Source: Sphingomonas glacialis
GTDB taxonomy: Bacteria > Pseudomonadota > Alphaproteobacteria > Sphingomonadales > Sphingomonadaceae
Direction: 5' to 3'
Assembly: GCF_006439055.1 (NCBI RefSeq)
Contig: NZ_RCZC01000002.1
Coordinates: 402,106 to 466,105, forward strand
DNA: 64,000 bases
A model generated the notes under the pieces. It made no database searches. It saw only the letters and a list, made by a program, of their open reading frames with translations, and was not told where the DNA came from. Positions 15,765 to 22,836 of this stretch are shown here, in pieces (position 1 is the first letter of the stretch; each line of letters begins with the position of its first letter). Position numbers and translations under genes: made by a program.

Positions 15765-16858
15765 CGCGGCTTCACCGTCAGATCTCCCGAAAGGCGACCG
15801 TTGAGCGCCTGGAACTGCCCCTGCGGGGCGGCAGCGAACCCGCTCGCCTCGAGCTGCCGCTGCAGATCGAGGATCTGCCCTTCGTTCTGCACCCCGACGC
15901 CGACGCGCAGCGTGCCGTTGGGATCGAAACCGAGCGTGTGCGCCTCGCTCCCCGGCGTCGCGCGAATCGCCGCGAACACCGCCGCCGCGGTCCGGCTGAA
16001 CCCCTGCCCGCCGCCGCGAAGCCGGTCGAGCCGGGCGCTCAGCTGACGGTCGGCGTCGCTGACCGCTTCGCCGCGGGCAAGGCCGGTGCGTGCGAGCAGA
16101 TCGGTGCGGCGCTCGAGATCGTCGGCGGCGCTCGAATAGGCGATCAGCTGGACGATCGTGATCAGCAGCGTGACGACCAGCGTCGCGGCGGCGAGCCAGC
16201 CGAGCCGACGGACCAGCGCCCAATCGACCCCGATCCGCGTCTTGCGGGCAAATGCCCCTTGCCGCAGGTCGAGCGGCGGCGCCGCGACCGCCGCGACGAT
16301 CGCCGCCTCGAGCGCATCGCGCGGCAATATCGCGGGTGCGGCACCGCCCGTTACGAGCTCGGTCAGCCGGGCTTCGTCGGCAAATCCGCTCGTCGTCCCG
16401 CGCACCACCCCTTCGCCGCCAAGATCAGCGCGCAGATAGCCCGATTCGGGGCGCGGCAGCAGCAGTGGCGCGGGCAACATCGCCGCGGGATCGACGCCGT
16501 TGTCCGCGAGCAGATCGAGCCAAGCGCGCATCTGCGTGGCCGCGACCACCCCGATCGGGCGTTCGAGGATCGCGCCCTCGCGCCCGACCGCGACGTGGAG
16601 GTCGCCGATCGGGCTCGCGCTCGCATCGGCGGCGAGCATCCGTGCGGCGGTGACCGATTGCGCGAGCGAGCGATCGGGCAGCTCGGCCCAGTGCAGCGTC
16701 ACCGCATCGGCGGGGGCGATAGCGACGTACGACTCCTCCACCTCGGTCGAGAGCGGGGGAAACCCCTCGCCGCGCGCGCGGACGGTGCCGCCGGCGATGC
16801 GCAGCCAGCGCCACGGCACATCGGGTGCGGGAAGGAAGAGGACAAGCGTTTCGGTCAT
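15761..16858 (-). CDS. gspL: Type II secretion system protein L (GspL)
   Basis: A 365-residue assembly-platform protein. The N-terminal two thirds form the actin-like cytoplasmic domain that binds the GspE ATPase (MTETLVLFLPAP start, LHWAELPDRSLAQSVTAARM, RPIGVVAATQM). A single membrane segment lies around residues 218-240 (LGWLAAATLVVTLLITIVQL), followed by a periplasmic domain that pairs with GspM. Start 16858 overlaps the gspK stop by 4 nt. Confidence 0.88.
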   Translation of the reverse strand: MTETLVLFLPAPDVPWRWLRIAGGTVRARGEGFPPLSTEVEESYVAIAPADAVTLHWAELPDRSLAQSVTAARMLAADASASPIGDLHVAVGREGAILERPIGVVAATQMRAWLDLLADNGVDPAAMLPAPLLLPRPESGYLRADLGGEGVVRGTTSGFADEARLTELVTGGAAPAILPRDALEAAIVAAVAAPPLDLRQGAFARKTRIGVDWALVRRLGWLAAATLVVTLLITIVQLIAYSSAADDLERRTDLLARTGLARGEAVSDADRQLSARLDRLRGGGQGFSRTAAAVFAAIRATPGSEAHTLGFDPNGTLRVGVGVQNEGQILDLQRQLEASGFAAAPQGQFQALNGRLSGDLTVKPR

Positions 16859-17850
16859 GATGGCTCGCCCCATTGCCGCGATACGAGCCGCGCGGGAAGC
16901 ACCGTCGCGTCGATCAGTCCGGTTTGTTCCAGCGTGGCCCCGCCGAGCGCGACGCGCACCTTGAGCGAGAACCATGTCGTCTTGATGTCGGTCTGCCCCG
17001 GCGCGTCGTCGCCGGTGGTGCTGCGCACCGCGCTTTGCGCCCAGAACGCCGTGCTCGTCGCAAAGCCCGCCGCCGGGCGCTGCAACAGCACCTGCCGCAC
17101 CGCCTCGGGGGACAGCCCGATCCGCAGCATCGCGATCAGCGGCGCCTGTTCGGGGAGCAGCGTGTTGACGTTGATCTTCGCGGGCGCGGCGACGGGCAAG
17201 GTGCAGAGCCACGGGCGCAGCTTCTCGTAATCGCTGCGCGTCACCCCGCGCACCGCGCGCAGTTCGCTTGGGTCGACCATCAGCGTGTTGGCGGTGCGAT
17301 AGGGCTGCGTGCCGCCGCGATAGTCCTTGTCCTCGGCGCCGCCGGTGAGCGGCGCATCGTCGCTGTCGATCCAGTCGGCGGCGGCGGCAGCGATCGCATC
17401 GGGTGAGCCGGCCGAGGGATCGACCAGCCGGATCAGCCGCGCGAACTGCAGTTGCGACGGCGTGTACGCAAAATACTGGCCGCTTCTGGCGGGAGTCTCG
17501 GTGACGAGGCTGTTGAGGTTGAAGCAATTGCCGCCATCGACGACGGTCGCGGTCGCGGTGCCGTTGGGGATCGGCAGCGGGTACGGCGTGCCGCTCCAGC
17601 CGCCCTGCAGCGTGACCTTGTCGGGGCTCTTGCGGAGCAGGTCGCTGACCCGGACCACCGCGAGCGTCTCGGTCGCGAACGAATACGCGCGCGCCTGGTC
17701 GAGCGCGACGGCATTGCCGCCGAGCCGCGTCGCGAGCCGCAAGCGTTCGAGCGCGGTCCCGGCGAGCACCGCGATCACCGCGACGAGCAGCAGCACCGTC
17801 AGCAACGCCGCGCCGCGCTCGGAGGGTTTGCGATCACCCGACACGGTCAT
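16855..17850 (-). CDS. gspK: Type II secretion system minor pseudopilin K (GspK)
   Basis: A 331-residue minor pseudopilin. The leader ends in RGAALLTVLLLVAVIAVLAG, the prepilin cleavage and N-terminal helix region, with Gly at the cleavage site. The large alpha-domain insert typical of GspK is present (residues about 100-200, with WIDSDD and the Ca-site-like acidic residues), and KINVNTLLPEQAPLIAML belongs to the family helix-hairpin-helix region. GspK caps the pseudopilus tip with GspI and GspJ. It overlaps gspJ by 17 nt. Confidence 0.9.
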   Translation of the reverse strand: MTVSGDRKPSERGAALLTVLLLVAVIAVLAGTALERLRLATRLGGNAVALDQARAYSFATETLAVVRVSDLLRKSPDKVTLQGGWSGTPYPLPIPNGTATATVVDGGNCFNLNSLVTETPARSGQYFAYTPSQLQFARLIRLVDPSAGSPDAIAAAAADWIDSDDAPLTGGAEDKDYRGGTQPYRTANTLMVDPSELRAVRGVTRSDYEKLRPWLCTLPVAAPAKINVNTLLPEQAPLIAMLRIGLSPEAVRQVLLQRPAAGFATSTAFWAQSAVRSTTGDDAPGQTDIKTTWFSLKVRVALGGATLEQTGLIDATVLPARLVSRQWGEPS

Positions 17851-18460
17851 CGATGCGCCTTCCGTAGCCGGTGCCGACGAAAAAAAGCTGACGCGTGGCG
17901 ATGCCGTTGTCGCGCACTACGCGCAGTTCGAGCGCATCGGGGAGCGGCGCCTGCGGTGTGCCGGTCCAGCGGTCGCTCCACGCGCCCTTGATGCGATAGC
18001 GCAGCGTGACCTGGCGGACGTGCGTCAGCAGCGGCGTTGGGGGTAGCGGCGCGGCACCGTCGAGCATCGGATAGGCGGTCCGCGCGAGCGCACCGTCGAC
18101 GACGCCATATTCGACCTTCTGCACGCTCGCGCGCGGCGTACCGTCGAGGTTGCTCCAGCCGCTGCGGACGAGGCGGAGCATCGGGGCCGCTGCCGCGCCC
18201 GCTTCGCCGGTGAAGGGGGGAAGCCCGCCGCCATCCTCGCTGCGCGTCTGGCGGGGCGTCGCCTCGGCGAGATCGGCGGTGAGGATCGACGTGAGGCGGT
18301 TCATCGCCGACACGTCGTCGAGCTTGGCGCCGGTGGCGGTCTGCGCGCGGACCGAGAAGGACAAGAGCGCCACCCCGGCTGCGGCGAGCAGGCCGAAGAT
18401 CAGCAGCGAGATCATCACCTCGACCAACGTGAAGCCGTGTTCGGCAGGGCGGCGCGTCAT
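17834..18460 (-). CDS. gspJ: Type II secretion system minor pseudopilin J (GspJ)
   Basis: A 208-residue minor pseudopilin with the prepilin motif HGFTLVEVMISLLIFGLL directly after a nine-residue leader; the +5 Glu is present. The C-terminal part is beta-rich with LRYRIKGAWSDRW, typical of GspJ. It is predicted to join GspI and GspK in the tip complex that primes pseudopilus assembly. It overlaps gspI by 4 nt. Confidence 0.9.
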   Translation of the reverse strand: MTRRPAEHGFTLVEVMISLLIFGLLAAAGVALLSFSVRAQTATGAKLDDVSAMNRLTSILTADLAEATPRQTRSEDGGGLPPFTGEAGAAAAPMLRLVRSGWSNLDGTPRASVQKVEYGVVDGALARTAYPMLDGAAPLPPTPLLTHVRQVTLRYRIKGAWSDRWTGTPQAPLPDALELRVVRDNGIATRQLFFVGTGYGRRIDDRVG

Positions 18461-18846
18461 GTGCTGCGCGTCCCGTCTCGGACCATGGTGAGATGCCCAG
18501 CCTGCCGCCCCGCCGCATCGCGCACGGTGACGTCGATGCGGAGCACGCGGATGTTCCCGGTCGGCTGTACCGTCCGTGTCCAGCTCCAGCTGCTGCCGCC
18601 ATTGCTTTCGCTGCCGCTCGCGGTGCCGATCGTCGGCGGGCGCGCATCGGTCATCGCCTCGATCGCGACGTTGCGCGCGACGGTCTGCCCGAGCAGCGTC
18701 GTGTCGAGCGTCGCCGCACCCCGGATCGTCGCGCCCTCGAGCCGGATCAAGGCGAGCGCGGCGAGGCTGAACACCGCAAGCGCGACCATCATCTCGATCA
18801 AGGTGAAGCCGCGGCGGTCAGCCACCGATGTGGACCTTGCCATCAT
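18457..18846 (-). CDS. gspI: Type II secretion system minor pseudopilin I (GspI)
   Basis: A 129-residue minor pseudopilin with prepilin motif RRGFTLIEMMVALAVFSLAALAL near residue 12 and the conserved +5 Glu. The mature domain contains the GspI-type ARNVAIEAMTDARPP and WTRTVQPT regions. Two adjacent ATG codons (18846 and 18843) are possible starts; both lie inside the end of gspH, giving an overlap of about 26-29 nt. Confidence 0.9.
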   Translation of the reverse strand: MMARSTSVADRRGFTLIEMMVALAVFSLAALALIRLEGATIRGAATLDTTLLGQTVARNVAIEAMTDARPPTIGTASGSESNGGSSWSWTRTVQPTGNIRVLRIDVTVRDAAGRQAGHLTMVRDGTRST

Positions 18847-19312
18847 TGCCGATATGGACGACCAGCGTCTCGCCCGAGCGCGCGAGCGTCACGTCGAGCG
18901 GACGATCGGTGCTGCCGACCGAATCGAACAGCACGCGGTCGCGCGTTCCCGCGCCCGATAGGGTGGCGTGCGTGCCCTTGCCCCACTGCGTAACGCGCAG
19001 CGGCTTCTCGGCCATCGCGACCCAGGCGCCGTCGACGCGTTCGTCGAAGCCGTAGCCGCCTTCGGAGACCCACACGCTGATCGGTTTCGCGCCGACCACG
19101 GCGAGATCGCGTGCGGCACTGGCGCGCGCGGCAAAGCGCGCGGCCTCGTCGGCGAGGCGACCGCGCGGATCGGGCAAGGCGAACACAACCGCGGCGCTGG
19201 CGAGGCCGATGATCGTGACGACGACCATCAGCTCGATCAGCGTGAAGCCGCGCTCGCGCTCGCCCCCCCACTCGCCCTTGCGGGGTTTACTGCCAGCTGC
19301 CGATATCGGCAT
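18818..19312 (-). CDS. gspH: Type II secretion system minor pseudopilin H (GspH)
   Basis: A 164-residue minor pseudopilin. The leader of 22 residues ends in RERG before FTLIELMVVVTIIGLASAAV, with the +5 Glu. The mature part has the GspH beta-sandwich features (DRVLFDSVGSTDRPLDVTLAR and the C-terminal GNDGKVHIGG). Start ATG 19312 overlaps the gspG end by 26 nt; no nearer start codon fits. Confidence 0.88.
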   Translation of the reverse strand: MPISAAGSKPRKGEWGGERERGFTLIELMVVVTIIGLASAAVVFALPDPRGRLADEAARFAARASAARDLAVVGAKPISVWVSEGGYGFDERVDGAWVAMAEKPLRVTQWGKGTHATLSGAGTRDRVLFDSVGSTDRPLDVTLARSGETLVVHIGNDGKVHIGG

Positions 19313-19802
19313 TGACGCCCTCGCCGCCTTCCTTCTTGTCCGCGCCGAGCGTCCAGACATCGGCCTCGCCGTGCGCGCCGGGTGCCGCATAGAGATACGG
19401 CTTGCCCCACGGATCGAGCGGCAGCTTCTTGATATAGCCGCCGCGCTGATACTTCGACGCGTCGGCGTCGGCGGGGGCCGAGACCAGCGCCTGGAGGCCG
19501 TCGGTGGTCGAGGGGTAGGAGTCGTTCTGCAGCTTGTAGAGATCGAGCGCGCCCTCGATCGTCGAGATGTCGGCCTTGGCCTTGACGATCTTGCCTTTGT
19601 CGCCGAGCGGCAGGACATTGTAGGTGACGATCGCGGCGAGCAGCCCGATGATGACGATCACCACCATCAGCTCGATCAGCGTGAAGCCCGACTCCCCGTC
19701 ATTCCCGCGAACGCGGGAATCCTGCTTCTGCGGTTGGAGGGAAGACGCGGGATTCCCGCTTGCGCGGGAATGACGGATGGGGGGCATTGCGAACCTCGTC
19801 AT
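19287..19802 (-). CDS. gspG: Type II secretion system major pseudopilin G (GspG)
   Basis: A 171-residue major pseudopilin. The mature part is normal: FTLIELMVVIVIIGLLAAIV, then DISTIEGALDLYKLQNDSYP, GLQALVSAP and LPLDPWGKPYLY. The leader is abnormal: 39 residues instead of about 6-10, because a 77-bp palindromic repeat (19698-19774) is read in frame, encoding HSRASGNPA and DSRVRGND. The prepilin peptidase should still cut at Gly39. A second ATG at 19787 has a better GAGG ribosome site and would shorten the leader to 34. ATG 19802 lies 2 nt after the gspF stop. Confidence 0.92.
   Translation of the reverse strand: MTRFAMPPIRHSRASGNPASSLQPQKQDSRVRGNDGESGFTLIELMVVIVIIGLLAAIVTYNVLPLGDKGKIVKAKADISTIEGALDLYKLQNDSYPSTTDGLQALVSAPADADASKYQRGGYIKKLPLDPWGKPYLYAAPGAHGEADVWTLGADKKEGGEGVNADIGSWQ
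19698..19774. repeat. 77-bp palindromic repeat inside the gspG leader
   Basis: Arms GTCATTCCCGCGAACGCGGG (start 19698) and its near-complement ending TGCGCGGGAATGAC (19774) flank a central 29-nt spacer. Each arm is itself palindromic (TTCCCGC...GCGGGAA). This type of GTCATTCCCGC repeat is common between genes of many proteobacteria; here it lies inside coding sequence and stays in frame. Confidence 0.85.
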
Positions 19803-19804
19803 GT

Positions 19805-21031
19805 TTATTGGCCTGCCAACGTGTTGAGCTGCAGGATCGGCAGCAGGATCGATAGCACGATCGTCGCGACGACACCCCCCATCACGACGATGATGATCGG
19901 CTCGAGCAGCGACAGCGCGGTCGTGGTGAAGCGATCGAACTCGCGCTCGAGATACTCCGCCGCGCGTTCGAGCATGTCGTCGAGCTGCCCCGCCGTCTCG
20001 CCCGATGCAGCCAGATACGTCAGCAACGGCGGAAAGACGCCCGCACGGCGCATGGCGGCGGAAAGGCTGCCGCCGCCGCGGATCGATTCGATGATCTCGT
20101 CCGACGCTTGCTTGAGCCGCAGATTGTGGATCGTGCTGCCGGTCAGCGTCAGGCCTTCGAGCAGCGGCAGGCGGCTGGCGACCATCGTCGCGAGCGTGCG
20201 CGCCATGCGCGCGGCGTGGAGATCGCGGAACAGGCGGCCGAGGATCGGCAGTTTGAGGATCCAGGTGTCGAAGCCGAGCTTGATCCGCGGGTTCTTCAGC
20301 GCGCGCCATGATCCGAAGCCGGTGATCAGGATGACGAGCAGGATCGCCCACCAATAGCCGACCATGAAATTCGACAGCCCCATCACGACGCGCGTCAGGA
20401 ACGGGAGCTGCTGCCCGACAGTGTCGAACTGTTCGACCACCTGCGGCACGACGAACACCATCAGCGCGGTCACCACCGCCATCGCCACCACCGCGAGCAC
20501 CGCGGGGTAAGCGAGCGTGGTGATGATCTTGCCGTTGATCTCGGCCTGGCGTTCGAGCAGCACCGAGAGGCGTTCGAGGATCACCGGGAGCGAGCCCGAG
20601 CTCTCGCCCGCCGACACCATCGCGCGGTAGAGCGAGGGGAAACTCTTGCCCTCGCGCGCCATCGCCTCGTGGAGGCGGCGGCCTTCGACGACGCCGGCAT
20701 GCACCGATTCGACGATTGCGCGGACGTGCGGCTGCTCGGTCTGGCGCGAGATCGTGCGCAGCGATTCCTCGAGTGGCGAGACGCGATTGAGCGTGGCGAG
20801 CTGGCGGGTGAAGAGCGTGAGCTGCTTGGTGCTCATCTTCTTCGAGCCCAGGCGCAGGTCGGAGAGCAGCGGCTTGCCCTTGGGCGCGCGGCCCGAGCCG
20901 GGTTCGACCTTGACGACGTAGAGCCGGCGACGGTCGAGCAATACGCGGGCGGCGTCGATCGAGGGCGCGGCGATTGCCCCGCGTGTTTCGCGGCCTTTGG
21001 TGTCGATCGCGAGGTAATCGAAGTTAGGCAT
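19805..21031 (-). CDS. gspF: Type II secretion system inner membrane protein F (GspF)
   Basis: A 408-residue platform protein from ATG 21031. Two GspF/PilC domains are present (about 70-195 and 270-395), each with the family pattern (LTLFTRQLATLN..VSPLEESL; MARTLATMVASRLPLLEGL) and three membrane segments (about 170-195, 220-245, 375-400). The frame is also open from a GTG at 21199 that overlaps the gspE stop; that version would add 56 repeat-encoded residues. ATG 21031 has a strong GGGGAG ribosome site supplied by the repeat itself, so I prefer it. Confidence 0.92.
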   Translation of the reverse strand: MPNFDYLAIDTKGRETRGAIAAPSIDAARVLLDRRRLYVVKVEPGSGRAPKGKPLLSDLRLGSKKMSTKQLTLFTRQLATLNRVSPLEESLRTISRQTEQPHVRAIVESVHAGVVEGRRLHEAMAREGKSFPSLYRAMVSAGESSGSLPVILERLSVLLERQAEINGKIITTLAYPAVLAVVAMAVVTALMVFVVPQVVEQFDTVGQQLPFLTRVVMGLSNFMVGYWWAILLVILITGFGSWRALKNPRIKLGFDTWILKLPILGRLFRDLHAARMARTLATMVASRLPLLEGLTLTGSTIHNLRLKQASDEIIESIRGGGSLSAAMRRAGVFPPLLTYLAASGETAGQLDDMLERAAEYLEREFDRFTTTALSLLEPIIIVVMGGVVATIVLSILLPILQLNTLAGQ

Positions 21032-21036
21032 GGATA

Positions 21037-21184
21037 CTCCCCTCCCTGGAAGGGAGGGGTTGGGGGTGGGTCGGCCTAATGCAGGCGTCGACCTCACCAC
21101 GGGGCGGCGAACCCACGCTGTTGCAGGCGTCGACCGCGCCACGGGCCGACCCACCCCCGGCCCCTCCCTTCCAGGGAGGGGAGG
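21037..21184. repeat. GC-rich palindromic repeat element, copy 3 (gspE/gspF junction)
   Basis: Arms 21037-21072 and about 21144-21184 carry the same CCCTCCC-TGGA-AGGGAGGGG core and TTGGGGGTGGGTCGGC tail as copy 2. The spacer is longer than in the other copies and contains a direct repeat of GCAGGCGTCGACC about 46 nt apart, which looks like an internal duplication. It fills the gap between gspE and gspF. Confidence 0.85.
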
Positions 21185-21195
21185 AAGAAGGGAGG

Positions 21196-22836
21196 TCACT
21201 CACCCGCCACCTCCGGCACCACCATCGGCGCCTCGGCATCGGCCATGTCGCGCCGAGAAACGCGCACCGCTTCCTCCGCCGTCGTCACCCCATCGCGCAC
21301 CAACTGCCGCGCCGCCGCCCCAAGCGTCGGCGCATGCAGGAACGCATGGCGCGCGATCAGTGCCTCGTCGCCGCCATCGTTGATCAGCCGCCGCACCGTC
21401 TCGTCGATGCGGATCGCCTCATAGACGCCGACGCGGCCCTTATAGCCCGTCCCCTGGCACTGCTCGCACCCGACCGCCTGATAGACGATCGCGCCGGGCT
21501 CGAACCCGAGCAACGCCGCGACCGATACATCCGCGGCGACCGGCCGGCGGCAATGCTCGCACAAGCGCCGCACCAGCCGCTGCGCGATCACCGCGCGCAG
21601 CGTCGAGGCGAGCAGGAACGGCTCGACCTTCATGTCGCGCATCCGCGTGATCGCGCCGACCGCGTCGTTGGTGTGGACGGTCGACAGCACGAGATGCCCG
21701 GTCAGCGACGCCTGCACCGCGATCTCGGCGGTCTCGCGGTCGCGGATTTCGCCGACCATCACGACGTCGGGATCCTGGCGCAGGATCGCGCGCAGGCCGG
21801 CGGCGAAGGTCAGCCCGACCTTGGCGTTGACCTGCGTCTGGCCGACGCCCTCCATCGCATATTCGACCGGATCCTCAACCGTCAGGATATTGCGGCTGCC
21901 GTCGTTGAGCAGCCGCATCGAGGCGTAGAGCGTGGTGGTCTTGCCCGAGCCGGTCGGCCCGGTGACGAGGATGATGCCGTTCGGCTCGGTGATCGCTTCC
22001 TTGAGCAGCTGGTTGATCGCCGGTGTCATGCCGAGCACATCGAGCGTGATCCCGGCATTCTCCTTGTCGAGGATACGAAGCACAACGCGTTCGCCCGCGC
22101 GGCTCGGTAAGGTGGACACGCGGACGTCGAGGAGCTTGCCGCCGAGCGTCAGGCCGATGCGCCCGTCCTGCGGCACGCGTCGCTCGGCGATGTCGAGCCG
22201 TGCCATCACTTTCACGCGGCTGACGACCACGGGGGCGACGTGCGGGGGCATGCGAAGTGTCTCGCGCAGCACGCCGTCGATGCGCATGCGGACGACGAGG
22301 CCGGTCTCGTACGGCTCGATATGGATGTCCGACACGCCGTTGCGCGCAGCGTCGGCGATGATGCCGTTGATCAGGCGGATCGCGGGCGCATCGTCGGCGG
22401 TGTCGAGCAGATCGTCGGCGGTGGGGAGATGGTCGGCGAGCAGGTCGAGCTCGTCGCCGAGGCCGAGCGTGCCGGCGGCCATCGCGGCGGCCTGGCCGTC
22501 CATGGCGTAGGCTTCGGAGAGCAAGCGGTCGAATTCGGGCGCCGCGACGAAGGTTACGTCGAAGGGCCGCGCGAGGTGGCGGCGCAGTTCGAGCAGGACC
22601 TTGGGGTCCGAGCCTTCGCGCATTGCGACGGTGAGCTGGTCGTGGGTGGGGTCGAGCACGACGCCGAAGCGGCGGGCAAATGCGTAGGGGATGCTATTTG
22701 CTCCCCTCCCGCTTGCGGGAGGGGCTGGGGGAGGGCCGTCGAGGTCAAGCGCAGCGTTCGCGGCACGTCCCTCCCCTAGCCCCTCCCGCAAGCGGGAGGG
22801 GGATAAGAAGGGAGCGGCGGGCTCATCCCCTGGCAT
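21196..22836 (-). CDS. gspE: Type II secretion ATPase E (GspE)
   Basis: A 546-residue hexameric ATPase that powers pseudopilus assembly. Visible are the N1/N2 region (YAFARRFGVVL, VSDIHIEPY), Walker A GPTGSGKTT near residue 300, the Asp box RNILTVEDPVEY, Walker B RQDPDVVMVGEIRDRETAE, the His box TGHLVLSTVHTND, and the tetracysteine zinc site CEHC...CEQC. The first 48 codons include a palindromic element (22701-22802) read in frame, and no start codon occurs between it and YAFARR. ATG 22836 overlaps the gspD stop by 1 nt (TGATG). Confidence 0.95.
   Translation of the reverse strand: MPGDEPAAPFLSPSRLREGLGEGRAANAALDLDGPPPAPPASGRGANSIPYAFARRFGVVLDPTHDQLTVAMREGSDPKVLLELRRHLARPFDVTFVAAPEFDRLLSEAYAMDGQAAAMAAGTLGLGDELDLLADHLPTADDLLDTADDAPAIRLINGIIADAARNGVSDIHIEPYETGLVVRMRIDGVLRETLRMPPHVAPVVVSRVKVMARLDIAERRVPQDGRIGLTLGGKLLDVRVSTLPSRAGERVVLRILDKENAGITLDVLGMTPAINQLLKEAITEPNGIILVTGPTGSGKTTTLYASMRLLNDGSRNILTVEDPVEYAMEGVGQTQVNAKVGLTFAAGLRAILRQDPDVVMVGEIRDRETAEIAVQASLTGHLVLSTVHTNDAVGAITRMRDMKVEPFLLASTLRAVIAQRLVRRLCEHCRRPVAADVSVAALLGFEPGAIVYQAVGCEQCQGTGYKGRVGVYEAIRIDETVRRLINDGGDEALIARHAFLHAPTLGAAARQLVRDGVTTAEEAVRVSRRDMADAEAPMVVPEVAGE
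22701..22802. repeat. GC-rich palindromic repeat element, copy 4 (inside gspE)
   Basis: Arms of about 35 nt (22701-22735 and 22769-22802), each with the inner palindrome CCCTCCCGC-TT-GCGGGAGGG, flank a 33-nt spacer, the same spacer length as copy 1. The element is 102 nt, a multiple of three, and encodes SPSRLREGLGEG and PPPAPPASGRG in the gspE frame. Confidence 0.85.
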
